A stretch of 64,000 nt of DNA from Fibrobacterota bacterium (GTDB taxonomy: Bacteria > Fibrobacterota > Fibrobacteria > UBA5070). Location of the stretch: positions 310,001 through 374,000 of the forward strand of contig JADKBN010000004.1 in assembly GCA_016715065.1 (NCBI GenBank), in the 5' to 3' direction. Shown here one piece after another: positions 27,181-35,677 of the stretch (the first letter of the stretch is position 1; the number at the start of each line of letters is the position of its first letter). The notes beneath the pieces were generated by a model. That model saw only the letters and a list, made by a program, of their open reading frames with translations. It did no database searches and was not told where the DNA came from. The position numbers and the translations under genes were made by a program.

Positions 27181-27208
27181 GTAGGGATCTGGCGTGCCCG
27201 ATCCCTAC
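27181..27208. repeat. 8-bp inverted repeat GTAGGGAT / ATCCCTAC
   Basis: A perfect inverted repeat with a 12-nt spacer in the intergenic region between the divergent TIGR02147 gene and the vapBC-like operon. Possibly an operator or hairpin. Confidence 0.5.
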
Positions 27209-27221
27209 TTGCCTTCTTTGT

Positions 27222-27235
27222 GATATCGCGATATC
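27222..27235. promoter_or_regulatory. Operator-like palindrome GATATCGCGATATC before vapB
   Basis: A perfect 14-bp palindrome 9 nt before the antitoxin start. It overlaps a possible -10 (TATCTT, 27232-27237) that lies 17 nt after a possible -35 (TTGCCT, 27209-27214). RHH antitoxins normally bind such palindromes to autoregulate. Confidence 0.6.
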
Positions 27236-27244
27236 TTCTTTAGC

Positions 27245-27490
27245 ATGGCCAAGTCTGTGCGGACGTTGATTGCCTTCGAGGCGACCCAAAAAGCATGGTT
27301 GGATCGGCGTTCGCGCTCGACGGGTAGGTCAATCGCCCACCTGGTGCGCGATGCGGTTGACTTGGCGCGCCGAGCGGAAAAGGGTGCGGGTCCGTCGGAC
27401 TGGGCGGGCGCGCTCGCTTCGGTCAAGGGCGTCCGCAAGGGTGAGGATGGTCTTTTGGCACAGCAGAGGCTTCGCGAGGAGTGGTCGTGA
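27245..27490 (+). CDS. VapB-like antitoxin, ribbon-helix-helix type
   Basis: 81 residues. The N-terminal strand SVRTLIAFEATQKAWLDRRS and helices GRSIAHLVRDAVDLARRAEK fit a CopG/RHH DNA-binding fold. The C-terminal part (GPSDWAGALASVKGVRKGEDGLLAQQRLREEW) is typical of the toxin-wrapping tail of such antitoxins. No Shine-Dalgarno sequence precedes ATG 27245, and the predicted -10 lies 7 nt upstream, so the message may be leaderless. It is followed after 22 nt by a PIN-domain toxin gene, forming a standard toxin-antitoxin operon with the palindrome upstream as its likely operator. Confidence 0.85.
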   Translation: MAKSVRTLIAFEATQKAWLDRRSRSTGRSIAHLVRDAVDLARRAEKGAGPSDWAGALASVKGVRKGEDGLLAQQRLREEWS

Positions 27491-27512
27491 GCCTGTCTGA
27501 GGGTGTATCCGC

Positions 27513-27902
27513 ATGACCGGTACGACCCGGCTTTCCGGGATCCTGCTGGATTCCGTCATCCTCATCGATCTGTTGAACGGCATCGAGGAAGCGGAACGCT
27601 ATCTACAGGATCGTGAAGGATCGTTGTCCATCAGTGCCATCACGCGCGCGGAAGTCTTGGCAGGCCTGGATGGCGCCCAAGCGGAGAAGGTTCGAGGTTT
27701 CCTGGATCGGTTCGTGTTGCACCCGATCGATGCGGCGGTCGCCGACGAAGCAGCGAGACTCAAGCGGCTCCATCGCTGGAAACTCCCTGATGCTCTCCAA
27801 GCCGCCTGCGCATTGTTGCACAAACATCGGTTGGCCACCCGCAACACCAAGGACTTCGATCCGAAAAAGTTCAGCTGGGTGGAAGTGCCCTACCGAATCT
27901 AA
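27513..27902 (+). CDS. vapC: VapC-like PIN-domain ribonuclease toxin
   Basis: 129 residues, normal size for VapC. PIN-domain acidic residues are in place: Asp13 in LLDSVILIDLL, Glu47 in SAITRAEVLAGL, Asp93 in LPDALQAACA, and the closing LATRNTKDF with Asp114. VapC toxins are Mg-dependent endoribonucleases that cut tRNA or rRNA and are neutralised by VapB. ATG 27513 has GAGGG about 9 nt upstream. Genome mosaics start within 3 nt of the stop, where the first hairpin AAAGCGC-T-GCGCTTT could terminate the transcript. The target RNA cannot be told from sequence. Confidence 0.9.
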   Translation: MTGTTRLSGILLDSVILIDLLNGIEEAERYLQDREGSLSISAITRAEVLAGLDGAQAEKVRGFLDRFVLHPIDAAVADEAARLKRLHRWKLPDALQAACALLHKHRLATRNTKDFDPKKFSWVEVPYRI

Positions 27903-28211
27903 AAGCGCTGCGCTTTGTATTCGGCTGCGCCTGGCCTTCTTTCAAGGCTGCACCTTGGCGCTCTTCTTTTTGCAGGGCTGCGCCCTGCACGACGTTTACA
28001 GGAGGATCGTTCGAGAGATCCCCATCGGTTCTGCCGATAGGGGCCCGGCGCTCCTCCTGTACCTCCTAGGGGCAAAGGACCGTAATCTCGGCCTCCCATC
28101 CGGCCAACAAGCTGGATGGGAACCCTGAGCGGCCCTTTGGCCAGGGTTCCCATTTGGCTCGCATCGAGCCAAATGGGAGGAGCGAGCATGCGCACCAAGG
28201 GGTCTTTGACT

Positions 28212-28316
28212 GGAACGGCCATGCCTGTTCGCTGGGCTGGCGGGAACAATGGGAGTCGAAGCATCGAGCGATGGCATCAGGGACGCGATCGGCATTCTCA
28301 TGGCTCTGGCCGTTCC
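28212..28316 (-). repeat. GGAACGGCC-bounded element, copy 6 (inverted)
   Basis: 105 bp with exact ends and the inverted core CATCAGGGACGCGATCG. Confidence 0.8.
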
Positions 28317-28480
28317 AATCCACAAAGCCCCCTTGGAACCCCGCCGGTTCGGCAGCGGCATGGGATGCCAGCCCCAAGCAGCCTGTAAGCCCCGACAGCT
28401 GTCGGGGCCAACAATAGCCCGTATCAGACATAATCTGGCAATCAAGCTGAACTGGCACGGGGTCCGGGGGCAAGCTTAGT

Positions 28481-28588
28481 GGAACGGCCAAATGAATCTG
28501 GGATATCGATCGCGTCCCTGATGGTCCTGCCAGTAGAGCAGCCCGTCATTTTTACCACGGACCTGGCGCCAGCGGCATTGGCCGTTCC
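28481..28588 (+). repeat. GGAACGGCC-bounded element, copy 7 (diverged)
   Basis: 108 bp. The ends are exact and GATATCGATCGCGTCCCTGA is kept, but the CCAAT...ATTGG hairpin and the right half are diverged. Confidence 0.75.
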
Positions 28589-28770
28589 AGGGCGCGGCCC
28601 CCGGCGCCGGAGTCCAGAGGGACGGCGTCAGTCCCTCTGGCCGCGGTCACGGTGCGCGGCCGCACCGTGAAAACGGCACCCGGGCCGCCCCGGAAAGGCT
28701 CGGCGCAGCCGAACGAGGCTCCGGCGCCAGCCGGGAAAAGCGCGGCGCAGCCGAAAGGAAAAGCGCAGCG

Positions 28771-29922
28771 CTAGGTCTCGTACGACCAATGTGCGTCAAT
28801 ATCCGTCAACGGGATCGCCGTGATGCGATCTTCCAGCTGCCAGCGCTCGCGTCCCGGGTGGACCACCCAGAGGTGCTGGAGATTCAGTTCATCCAAAGCG
28901 ATGCGCATGGATCTGGTGACGCGGGGAGCGTCGGCACATTTGAACTCGATGCCCCAACCTTTGCCTTCGTGTTGCCAGAACAGATCCAGTTCCGCGCCAG
29001 CCTGGGTGGCCCAGAAGTAGAGTTCGCCATCCCTCGCACCGATGCTGCGCGCGCACTCTTCCAAGGCGAACCCTTCCCAGGAGGCGCTGCGGAGAGGATG
29101 TCCTTCCAAGGCGCTCCACGAGTCGATGGCCTGCAGTCTGTGGAGGATGCCGCTGTCGCGCAGGTAGATCTTGGGGCTTTTCACCAACCGCTTGGAGGTG
29201 TTGGAATACCACGGTTGCAAGGTCCGCACCATGAAGGTGCTCTCCAGGATGTCCACGTAGTGGCGGACCGTGTGGTTGGTGGTGCCCATGGATCGGCCAA
29301 GCTCTGAAAGAGTCAAAATCTGACCATGGACGTGGCTCAACATGGACCAGAAGCGACGCAGGGTGGTGGGCGGCACCCTGATTCCCAGGTTAGGGATGTC
29401 GCGCTCCAGGAAGGTCGCGATGTAGTCCTCCCGCCATCTTGAACTTTCGCGATCGCTCTGGGCCAAGGTCGAGCGGGGGAATCCTCCGCGCAGCCAGAGG
29501 CGTTCCTGCGAGGATGTGCCGAGGTCGGTCAATCGGAAGCCACCCAACCGAAGCATCGCCAAGCGACCCGCCAACGATTCGGAGCCCTGGCGCAGCAGTT
29601 CGGGAGCCGCGCTTCCCAGGATCAAAAACCGAGGCGAATTCGGTTGGTCCACCAGATACCGCAACAGCGGGAACAGGTCCGGTCGACGTTGGATCTCGTC
29701 GATCACCACCAATCCGGTGAGTCGCTCCAGGGCAAGTTGCGGCGACTCCAGTCGCGCGAGATCCCGCGGGTTTTCCAGATCAAACCGAGCACTTGCCTCG
29801 ATCTGGCGGGACAAGGTGGTCTTGCCACACTGGCGTGGGCCCAAAATGGCCGTGACAGGGCTGGATGCGCACAATTCCAGCAGGGTGGCGAGCTCGCCTC
29901 GGGTTTCTGAAGGATCCAACAT
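28771..29922 (-). CDS. AAA ATPase with DUF4143 domain
   Basis: 383 residues from ATG 29922; a TTG at 29952 would add 10 residues without a ribosome-binding site. N-terminal AAA_14-type ATPase: Walker A GPRQCGKTT (28-36), Walker B LVVIDEIQ (71-78), and LILGSAAPELL as sensor. C-terminal DUF4143 block: LGRSMGTTNHTVRHYVDILESTF (a winged-helix-like segment), KIYLRDSGILHRL, WEGFALEECAR, FWATQAGAELDLFW and IEFK, the last resembling a nuclease-like core. This architecture is common in bacteria and often found in mobile or defence-rich regions; its role is not established. The gene is isolated between two repeat mosaics. Confidence 0.92.
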   Translation of the reverse strand: MLDPSETRGELATLLELCASSPVTAILGPRQCGKTTLSRQIEASARFDLENPRDLARLESPQLALERLTGLVVIDEIQRRPDLFPLLRYLVDQPNSPRFLILGSAAPELLRQGSESLAGRLAMLRLGGFRLTDLGTSSQERLWLRGGFPRSTLAQSDRESSRWREDYIATFLERDIPNLGIRVPPTTLRRFWSMLSHVHGQILTLSELGRSMGTTNHTVRHYVDILESTFMVRTLQPWYSNTSKRLVKSPKIYLRDSGILHRLQAIDSWSALEGHPLRSASWEGFALEECARSIGARDGELYFWATQAGAELDLFWQHEGKGWGIEFKCADAPRVTRSMRIALDELNLQHLWVVHPGRERWQLEDRITAIPLTDIDAHWSYET

Positions 29923-30176
29923 TACCTTGTAAAATGGAAGATAGACTGCCAAAAAGCAAGGTTATAATTGCGTGGTGTGAGCTGCGCTTTGCTCTCGGCT
30001 GCGCGGGGCCTTTTTCAAGGCTGCACCTTGGGGCTCTTCTTTTTGCAGGGCTGCGCCCTGCTCGGCGTTTACAGGAGGACGCTTCCCGCTCCTCCTGTAC
30101 CTCCTCGGGGCAAAGGATCGCGTCATCGGCCAGCCGGATGGGACGCGACCTTTGGGCATGGCTCGCCGCGCCAAAT

Positions 30177-30205
30177 GGGGGGGGGGGGGGGGGGGGGGGG
30201 GGGGG
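30177..30205. other. 29-nt poly-G tract, probable artefact
   Basis: Followed by degenerate G-rich sequence to about 30300 that replaces the inverted 105-bp element present at this place in mosaics 1, 3 and 4. Confidence 0.7.
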
Positions 30206-30459
30206 TCGCGGCCTCTGACGGGCCGATGCTGTTCGCGGGCGGGGCCCAGGGGGGGGGGAGCGCGACGGGGGCCCGGGGCGCGCGGGGGGGCCGCTCCGAA
30301 TCAGCCCCTTGGAACCCCTGCCGGTTCGGCAGCGGCATGGGATAACCAGCCCCAAGCAACATCTTGGCCCCGACAGCTGCCGGGGCCAACAATAGCCCGT
30401 ATCAGACAAAATCTGGCAATCAAGCAAGGCTGGCACGGGGGTCCGGGGGCGCGGTTCAT

Positions 30460-30567
30460 GGAACGACCAATGGGTATTGGTGATATCGATCGCGACCCTG
30501 ATGATCCTGCCAAGTGCGCAATCGGCCGTCTCACCCGCCCATCCGGCCCAAGCGGCATGGCCGTTCC
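30460..30567 (+). repeat. GGAACGGCC-bounded element, copy 8
   Basis: 108 bp; left end GGAACGACC (one change), right end GGCCGTTCC, core GATATCGATCGCGACCCTGA. Confidence 0.8.
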
Positions 30568-30816
30568 AGTTAGCGCCCCCCGGCGCCGGAGTCCAGAGGG
30601 ACGGCGTCAGTCCCTCTGGCCGCGGTCACGGTGCGCGGCCGCACCGTGAATACGGCACCCGGGCCGTCCCGGAAAGGCGCGGCGCAGCCGAATGAAGCCC
30701 CCGGCGCAAAGCCGGAAGAAAGCCCGGCGCAGCCGACAAAAAAACCGGCGCAAAGCCGGAATGCACATGTAGAATGCTCCTGAAGAGGTCAAGCGTCTCC
30801 GACCCGCGAGGTTCGT

Positions 30817-32079
30817 GTGCCCATCGGATTTTCCATCGCCATCGGTCTTGGGTGGACCCTCGGTGCAACCGCCCCGCGCATCGACACCGCCCATACCCTT
30901 CTCATGACCATCAAAGCCGTGGACGACCGCACAAACAAACCGATCCATGCGGATCTTCGCGTCGATTGCAAGGACGTGGGCGAGACTCCATTGACCTTGC
31001 CCAACCTCCCGATCCACACCAAGGTTTCCGCCTCCTTCGAGGAATCCGCCTGGCAGCGTGTCGCCCTCGACTCGGAAGCACAACGCACGCACAAAGTGCT
31101 CCTCCACTTCCGCTCGCACGATTCCGATTCCAGTTACGTGATGGTGAGAGGGGAGCGGGTCTCCAGCGACCACGTCAAGGTTCGTAGGCTGGTCCGATCC
31201 AAGTCCCGGAGCCGGGAGGTCCTCCAAAAACTCACCGAGCGATGTGTCCGGCGCAATCTGAGATGCGGGAGCCCTCCCGATGCTCGATGCCGGCGGGAAT
31301 TGGACTCGCTGCTCCTTGAGGTCCGCAAGGAGCAGAAGAAGCTAGACTCGCTCTCGCGTCGGATCGATTCACTTTGTTCCGACTGCAATGATCCTCACTT
31401 CGGTCCCCGCAAAGAATCTCGGCTCCTCTATGATTCTGTGGCCACCCTATCGAGTCCTCGAGGGTCCGAACCAGATCCTCGCCGCTATGAAGATGCCCTC
31501 TTCAATTACGCCGAGATGACGTATCAGGGTGAAATCAGAGCACTCGCAGCAGCAACGGAAGCTCGCCAGAACAGGGTGGATGACGACAGTTGTGGCCCCC
31601 CTCCCAAGGAGCCGGATCCGAATCTGAAGGTGCGGCATCTCGAGGGCCTCGCGGCCCACCGAGCCTACCTGGATTCATTGCCGAATGGAGCGCGCCGGGA
31701 TTTGATTCTCAAACGAGCAGCATTGATGCATGAATTTCGGGGAGAAGCCGATTCCGGCCTTGCGTACTTGCGCGAAGTTTTCCGTCTCCATCCTTCGTCG
31801 CGTCTGATTCCTGCGACAACCCTCAGGATCGGGGAAATCCACTACGCCGCAAGACGTTTCGACTCCGCGGCAGTATGGATAAGCCGTTCACTGGATCTGC
31901 CAGTGGATTTGGGTCCATTTTTCCCGCGCGACCAGAGATTGGCCCGCCTCGATTCCTGCTTCCTGCACCAGCCCGACCCTCTCGCCGCCGCCCGCCGCCA
32001 CTTCGCGCAGATCGGCCCCCGCCCCTACCAGGACACCATCTTCCAAAATCTGTCCAGCCAACCCGGCAAGCCCCAATAG
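30817..32079 (+). CDS. Exported protein of unknown function with coiled-coil and TPR-like parts
   Basis: 420 residues from GTG 30817, which has CGAGG 5 nt upstream. A weak hydrophobic start (MPIGFSIAIGLGWTLGATA) may be a signal peptide. Residues 30-105 form a beta-rich domain (LLMTIKAVDDRTNKPIHADLRVDC, ETPLTLPNLP) like OmpA/peptidase-associated carrier domains. Residues 125-195 are charged and helical with clustered cysteines (ERCVRRNLRCGSPPDARCRRELDSLL, IDSLCSDCNDPH), compatible with a coiled coil held by disulfides. The C-terminal 150 residues (LKRAALMHEFRGEADSGLAYLREVFRLHPSSRLIPATTLRIGEIHYAARRFDSAAVWISRSLDLP) look like tetratricopeptide helices. No family is recognised. Confidence 0.75.
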   Translation: MPIGFSIAIGLGWTLGATAPRIDTAHTLLMTIKAVDDRTNKPIHADLRVDCKDVGETPLTLPNLPIHTKVSASFEESAWQRVALDSEAQRTHKVLLHFRSHDSDSSYVMVRGERVSSDHVKVRRLVRSKSRSREVLQKLTERCVRRNLRCGSPPDARCRRELDSLLLEVRKEQKKLDSLSRRIDSLCSDCNDPHFGPRKESRLLYDSVATLSSPRGSEPDPRRYEDALFNYAEMTYQGEIRALAAATEARQNRVDDDSCGPPPKEPDPNLKVRHLEGLAAHRAYLDSLPNGARRDLILKRAALMHEFRGEADSGLAYLREVFRLHPSSRLIPATTLRIGEIHYAARRFDSAAVWISRSLDLPVDLGPFFPRDQRLARLDSCFLHQPDPLAAARRHFAQIGPRPYQDTIFQNLSSQPGKPQ

Positions 32080-32693
32080 CCGCAGTTATCGATCTACAGC
32101 CAGCCTGCGCCGCCGCCGTTGCATTCAATCCGTTTCCGATTTCGGGGCAATTCCCCGCCAACCCCACCACCATGAACAAAGGGGTTCGCCTTCGCATAGG
32201 GCGATTCATGAATCGCCCCTACCTCGCACCCTGCCGTACCATCTTCCCGCCACCGCCCTTGTCGCCTCCGGCGACCAACCGAGGCCCCAATTACTGCAGT
32301 TGTCGATACAGCCAGCCTCTCACACCCACCGGCCCTAACCCGGCCAGCGAAGCGGCGCCGGAAACCGGCAATCAGACAGAAATCGACGATCACACAAGGC
32401 TGGCACGGGGGTCCGGGGGGCGCGGTTCATGGAACGGCCAATGGGTATTGGCGATATCGATCGCGACCCTGATGATCTCGCCACGTCCACCGACGATCAT
32501 CCCATCCGGCGCACCTGGCTGGTCTGGCATGGCCGTTCCAGTTAGCGCCCCCCGGCGGCCGGATCCCCAAGGGGCGCCGGAGCCCCTTGGGCCGGGGTCA
32601 CGGGTCCCGGCGGACCCGTGAATACGGCACCGGACCCGCGTCCGAAAAAAGCGCGGCGCAGCCGATCAAAATCACGGCGCAGCCGAATGAAGC
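32080..32693. repeat. Intergenic repeat mosaic 6
   Basis: Contains a palindromic block GGGCGATTCATGAATCGCCC (32200-32220 region, also found inverted at 55545), a CAATCAGACAGAAATCG motif, a direct 109-bp element, and CCCAAGGGGC-GCCGGA-GCCCCTTGGG (32566-32591), GGGTCC/GGACCC and CGGCGCAGCCG units ending at the pectate lyase stop. Confidence 0.82.
32431..32539 (+). repeat. GGAACGGCC-bounded element, copy 9
   Basis: 109 bp with exact ends; core GATATCGATCGCGACCCTGA. Confidence 0.85.
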
Positions 32694-34100
32694 CTACGGC
32701 AACGCCACCTTCGCCACCGCCTCACCCGCGCGCACCACGTAAAGCCCCGACGGAAGCACCGCCGACCGCCCCGCTCCCGTGCCCACGATCAAGGTCTGCA
32801 ACAGCTTCCCCTGCGCCGTCAAAAACTGCACGCGACTGCCCGCCAAGGCCTCGACCAAAATCCGTCCATTGTTAGTGGAAGCAGTAAAAACGGCGGCGAC
32901 GGATGGACTCGCAGAAACTCCGGAGATGAATTCATCCGTGTTGATCTTGCCGACGCCGGAATAGGTCTTGACCAGGGTGGGGACATCGGCCACGGGATCC
33001 GCCTTGTAGGAATAGAATGTGGAGGGTTCGAATTTTCCCCCAAGCACTTCCTCGCTGGCGGAAAGGGCTTCGGCGCCAGGCGCCTGGCCCGCGGCGAGGA
33101 TGATCTGGGGAACACGGTCGCAGGCGACCCACTTGTTGTCCACGAGGGTGGCGGCGCCGTTTTCCGACGTCTTCCCGAACACCGGCTTCTTGGAGGCTTC
33201 GTAGTGGTTGCCTTCGATGTACACGTCGGAATTGATGCGGGTGTTGGTGCCGTTCTCGCTGGTGATCATGTAATTGTTGAGCATGTGCACCTTCCCGAAA
33301 CGGATTAGGGGCAGCCGCGAGAGGATGTTCTTGAAGTAGTTGTGGCTGTAGGTGATCTTGCGATCGAAGTCGTCGCTGTTTCCTTTGCCGAACAGCGAGG
33401 CCTTGTGGTGGTCGTGGAAGTAGCACCAGGAGATGGTGATGTTGGAGCTGTTGTTCTTGCCGTCCACCAGGCCGTCGTAGCGGTCCACGTCGGTCATCAC
33501 GGAAGGATCTTCGTTGAAGAACTCGCAGTGATCGATCCAGATGTGGCGCGTGATGCGGCTGGCTTCCGGAATGGTCTCGTCGTCGGCCTGGATGCCGATG
33601 CAGTCGGGATCTGTCAATGTTTTCGCCGCGCCGTCCACCCAGCCGATGATCTTGTTTTCATCCGTGCGGGCGATGGGGACGTTCTTCATGGTGAAGCGGA
33701 TGTTGCGGATGATGATGTTGGATTGGCTCTGGATGATGATCCCGATGCGGTTGAAGAATGCCTCCGACCCGATCCCCACCAGCGTCTTGTTGGAGCCCAG
33801 CCTGAGGATGTTGCCGTAGGTGGAGGCCGTGCCGCCGCTGGTGACGATGTTGCCCATCCCGTCCACTTTCACCGCCACCCCGGTGTTGAATTCCTTGGTG
33901 ATGCGGATCACGTAGGGGGTGGTCTTGTCTTCGGCGTACTGCTTGAGCTCGGCGTAGGTGGTCGGGGTGACCACCTTTCCTCCGGCGCCGCCGGTGGTGG
34001 TGCCTTCGGTGGTGGCAAAGCCCATCATGGCGAAGTTCGGGGTGGCTGCCGAGATCGCGCCTGCGAGGACGGAGACCAAAAGTGCCAGCCTGGAATTCAT
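32694..34100 (-). CDS. Secreted pectate lyase, polysaccharide lyase family 1
   Basis: 468 residues from ATG 34100 (a TTG at 34139 would add 13 residues ahead of the signal peptide MNSRLALLVSVLAGAISAA). It cleaves polygalacturonate by beta-elimination outside the cell. PL1 parallel beta-helix motifs are clear: RHIWIDHCEFFNEDPSV, YDGLVDGKNNSSNITISWCY, FHDHHKASLFGKGNSDD, YSHNYFKNILSRLPLIRFG and VHMLNNYM; the RLPLIRFG block carries the catalytic Arg. An unrelated tail of about 75 residues (GRILVEALAGSRVQFLTAQGKLLQTL, then LPSGLYVVRAGEAVAKVALP) resembles a C-terminal secretion-sorting domain. It is the only clear plant cell wall enzyme in the window. Confidence 0.95.
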   Translation of the reverse strand: MNSRLALLVSVLAGAISAATPNFAMMGFATTEGTTTGGAGGKVVTPTTYAELKQYAEDKTTPYVIRITKEFNTGVAVKVDGMGNIVTSGGTASTYGNILRLGSNKTLVGIGSEAFFNRIGIIIQSQSNIIIRNIRFTMKNVPIARTDENKIIGWVDGAAKTLTDPDCIGIQADDETIPEASRITRHIWIDHCEFFNEDPSVMTDVDRYDGLVDGKNNSSNITISWCYFHDHHKASLFGKGNSDDFDRKITYSHNYFKNILSRLPLIRFGKVHMLNNYMITSENGTNTRINSDVYIEGNHYEASKKPVFGKTSENGAATLVDNKWVACDRVPQIILAAGQAPGAEALSASEEVLGGKFEPSTFYSYKADPVADVPTLVKTYSGVGKINTDEFISGVSASPSVAAVFTASTNNGRILVEALAGSRVQFLTAQGKLLQTLIVGTGAGRSAVLPSGLYVVRAGEAVAKVALP

Positions 34101-34282
34101 GAACGCCTGCCATTCGATGGGAGATGTGAAGTTCTTCAAGATCCACGATGCCCTCCGCAGCCGCTTTCAAGTTCTGGATCGCCGGTTTTGGTGTTGAAAT
34201 TTGGTCGGGTGCCATCGGTGCGGGAAATGCACTTTTGCCGATCCATGCCAGCTTTTCCCCTGCCTTTCCACCGGAGCCGATC

Positions 34283-35629
34283 GTGCTGAACCTTTGTCAG
34301 CTTCTTCTTGCCCTTGCAGGCCAGTACATCAACTACACCCCCGAGTGGCAAACCACCCCGGAAGTGACTCTTGCGCCGCGGGTGCCCTCCCCATTTGACT
34401 CCTGGAACCTCGCGACCACGCCTCGCTTCGGCTTTGTGAGCACGGATTGGACGAGCGATGGAGAGGTGGAGTTTTTGGATACCGTGACTCTTTCCTGGCA
34501 GGCGGCGGGGGGAGTGTTCGAGGAAATCCATCTGGGCTCCGAACGCACATCCAACCGCTCGGCCAAGACCTGGGTGAAGGCCTGGGGCGTGGACACCCTG
34601 CGAGCCAAAAAGGGCCAAGCCGCGGCCGATTCCCTACGGAAATGGACTCGACTCAACGGGCCTGAACCTTGGAGTCCCCTGGAGGTGGTGCTCTGCCACG
34701 ACACGATTGGTGGGCGCTCTTGCGTGGATAGCTCCTATTGGATGAATCAGGGCTCCTTGTACAAGGATGCCCAGTGGATTCTTGAGAAGGTGGACGCCAA
34801 CGGCTACCTGGTGCGTCGCGATTCCATCATACTGGTTTCCGGGTTGCTGATCGTGCTGTCCCGGGATTCTGTGAGGGTGGAATCCAATGGCAAGCCACTG
34901 GAATCGATCCACTGGGCCTATTCAGGGGCGGATCAATCTCTGGCAGAAAATGCTCGGGTGGAAAATTTTTGGAACGGGAACCAGCTGGTAAGAGTCAAGA
35001 CCACAACGATCACGACCTACGAGCGGAACTTGTTCTGGGGCGCCGACGGCAGGCTGGATTCTTCCATCATCCCCTTGATGGATGACGGCTATCGTTTCCA
35101 ATACGATGCCCAGGGGCGCATGGTTGGGCAAACCTTCAGTTTCCAGCGCAACCGGATGGACCTGGATGCGAACGGACGGCTGATCGCACTGCGGGCGGAT
35201 ATCGCGGACGGGCCTGACCGGGACAGATATCGGGAATACGCGCTGGATTCGTTTGTGCTGGACGCCCAAGGGCGACTCCTGGAATCGGTCAGATGCCTGG
35301 ACTACATGACGGACTCGCTCCTCGATCGGTCCAATTGCTCCCGCCGCACCTACGAATACAACGTGTCGGTGTCCATCCACCGAACACCCTCCATCCGCGC
35401 GGCCGGCCAAGTCCGCCGCGAAGGCTCTCGCTTGGTGGCCCAGGGAATTTCTGGCCGTCCCTTGACCCTCAAGATCCTCCGGCCCGATGGCCGCGTGGAG
35501 CGCACGGAGAAGGGGATGGGGGAGATTCGCTTGGAGATCCGCGACTTGCCCAAAGGGCTTTTGCTCTGGTCGTTGGAGTCGGAAGGCTCTGCCCAAGCCA
35601 GCGGCAGAATCTGGCTACCCGCCCGGTAA
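34283..35629 (+). CDS. Secreted YD-like protein with C-terminal sorting-like domain, copy 1
   Basis: 448 residues. GTG 34283 is chosen because GGAG lies 7 nt upstream and the product begins with a signal peptide (MLNLCQLLLALAGQ), exactly as in the next paralog; the longer upstream frame has no support. The middle has YD-like strands: NLFWGADGRLDSSI, YRFQYDAQGRMVGQT, MDLDANGRLIALR, FVLDAQGRLLESVR. Paired cysteines occur (CHDTIGGRSCVDS, CLDYM...NCS). The last 55 residues (RPLTLKILRPDGRVERTEK, LEIRDLPKGLLLWSLESEG) look like a sorting-type domain. Function unknown; possibly a surface protein that folds like a short Rhs shell. Confidence 0.82.
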   Translation: MLNLCQLLLALAGQYINYTPEWQTTPEVTLAPRVPSPFDSWNLATTPRFGFVSTDWTSDGEVEFLDTVTLSWQAAGGVFEEIHLGSERTSNRSAKTWVKAWGVDTLRAKKGQAAADSLRKWTRLNGPEPWSPLEVVLCHDTIGGRSCVDSSYWMNQGSLYKDAQWILEKVDANGYLVRRDSIILVSGLLIVLSRDSVRVESNGKPLESIHWAYSGADQSLAENARVENFWNGNQLVRVKTTTITTYERNLFWGADGRLDSSIIPLMDDGYRFQYDAQGRMVGQTFSFQRNRMDLDANGRLIALRADIADGPDRDRYREYALDSFVLDAQGRLLESVRCLDYMTDSLLDRSNCSRRTYEYNVSVSIHRTPSIRAAGQVRREGSRLVAQGISGRPLTLKILRPDGRVERTEKGMGEIRLEIRDLPKGLLLWSLESEGSAQASGRIWLPAR

Positions 35630-35677
35630 GGGTCTGCGGAATCATCGACGTATTGAAGTTCGGTCCGTCGTCAACAA

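Larger units (their letters stand above)
27903..28770. repeat. Intergenic repeat mosaic 4
   Basis: 868 bp. It begins with an array of small hairpins: AAAGCGC-T-GCGCTTT, CAAGG-CTGCA-CCTTG, GCAGGGC-TGC-GCCCTGC (27972-27988). It continues with ACAGGAGG/CCTCCTGT, TCCCATCCGGC...GCTGGATGGGA, TCCCATTTGGCTCG-CAT-CGAGCCAAATGGGA (28148-28178), the inverted and direct elements, CCAGAGGGAC/GTCCCTCTGG (28614-28640), CACGGTGCG/CGCACCGTG and CGGCGCAGCCG units to the stop of the ATPase gene. Confidence 0.85.
29953..30816. repeat. Intergenic repeat mosaic 5, partly corrupted
   Basis: Starts with CAAGG-CTGCA-CCTTG and GCAGGGC-TGC-GCCCTGC (30045-30061) and ACAGGAGG/CCTCCTGT. Where the inverted element should follow, there is a 29-nt poly-G and about 95 nt of G-rich sequence with no match to other copies. 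The mosaic then resumes with the shared segment, a direct element, CCAGAGGGAC/GTCCCTCTGG (30593-30619) and CGGCGCAGCCG / CCGGCGCAAAGCCGG units. Confidence 0.8.

Noticed and set aside
30670..30770. Regularly spaced short repeats resembling a CRISPR array
   Set aside because: The units are hairpins of 11-17 nt with 4-10 nt between, the unit sequences differ, and there are no cas genes.
32401..32621. Frames inside the 109-bp elements reading MERPMGIGDIDRVPDD or similar in many copies
   Set aside because: They recur because the DNA recurs; none has a start signal, lengths vary, and both strands show equally good frames. Treated as non-coding repeats.
33342..34289. 315-codon plus-strand frame within the pectate lyase gene
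   Set aside because: Val/Asp/Gly-rich shadow of the lyase, which has complete PL1 motifs on the other strand.
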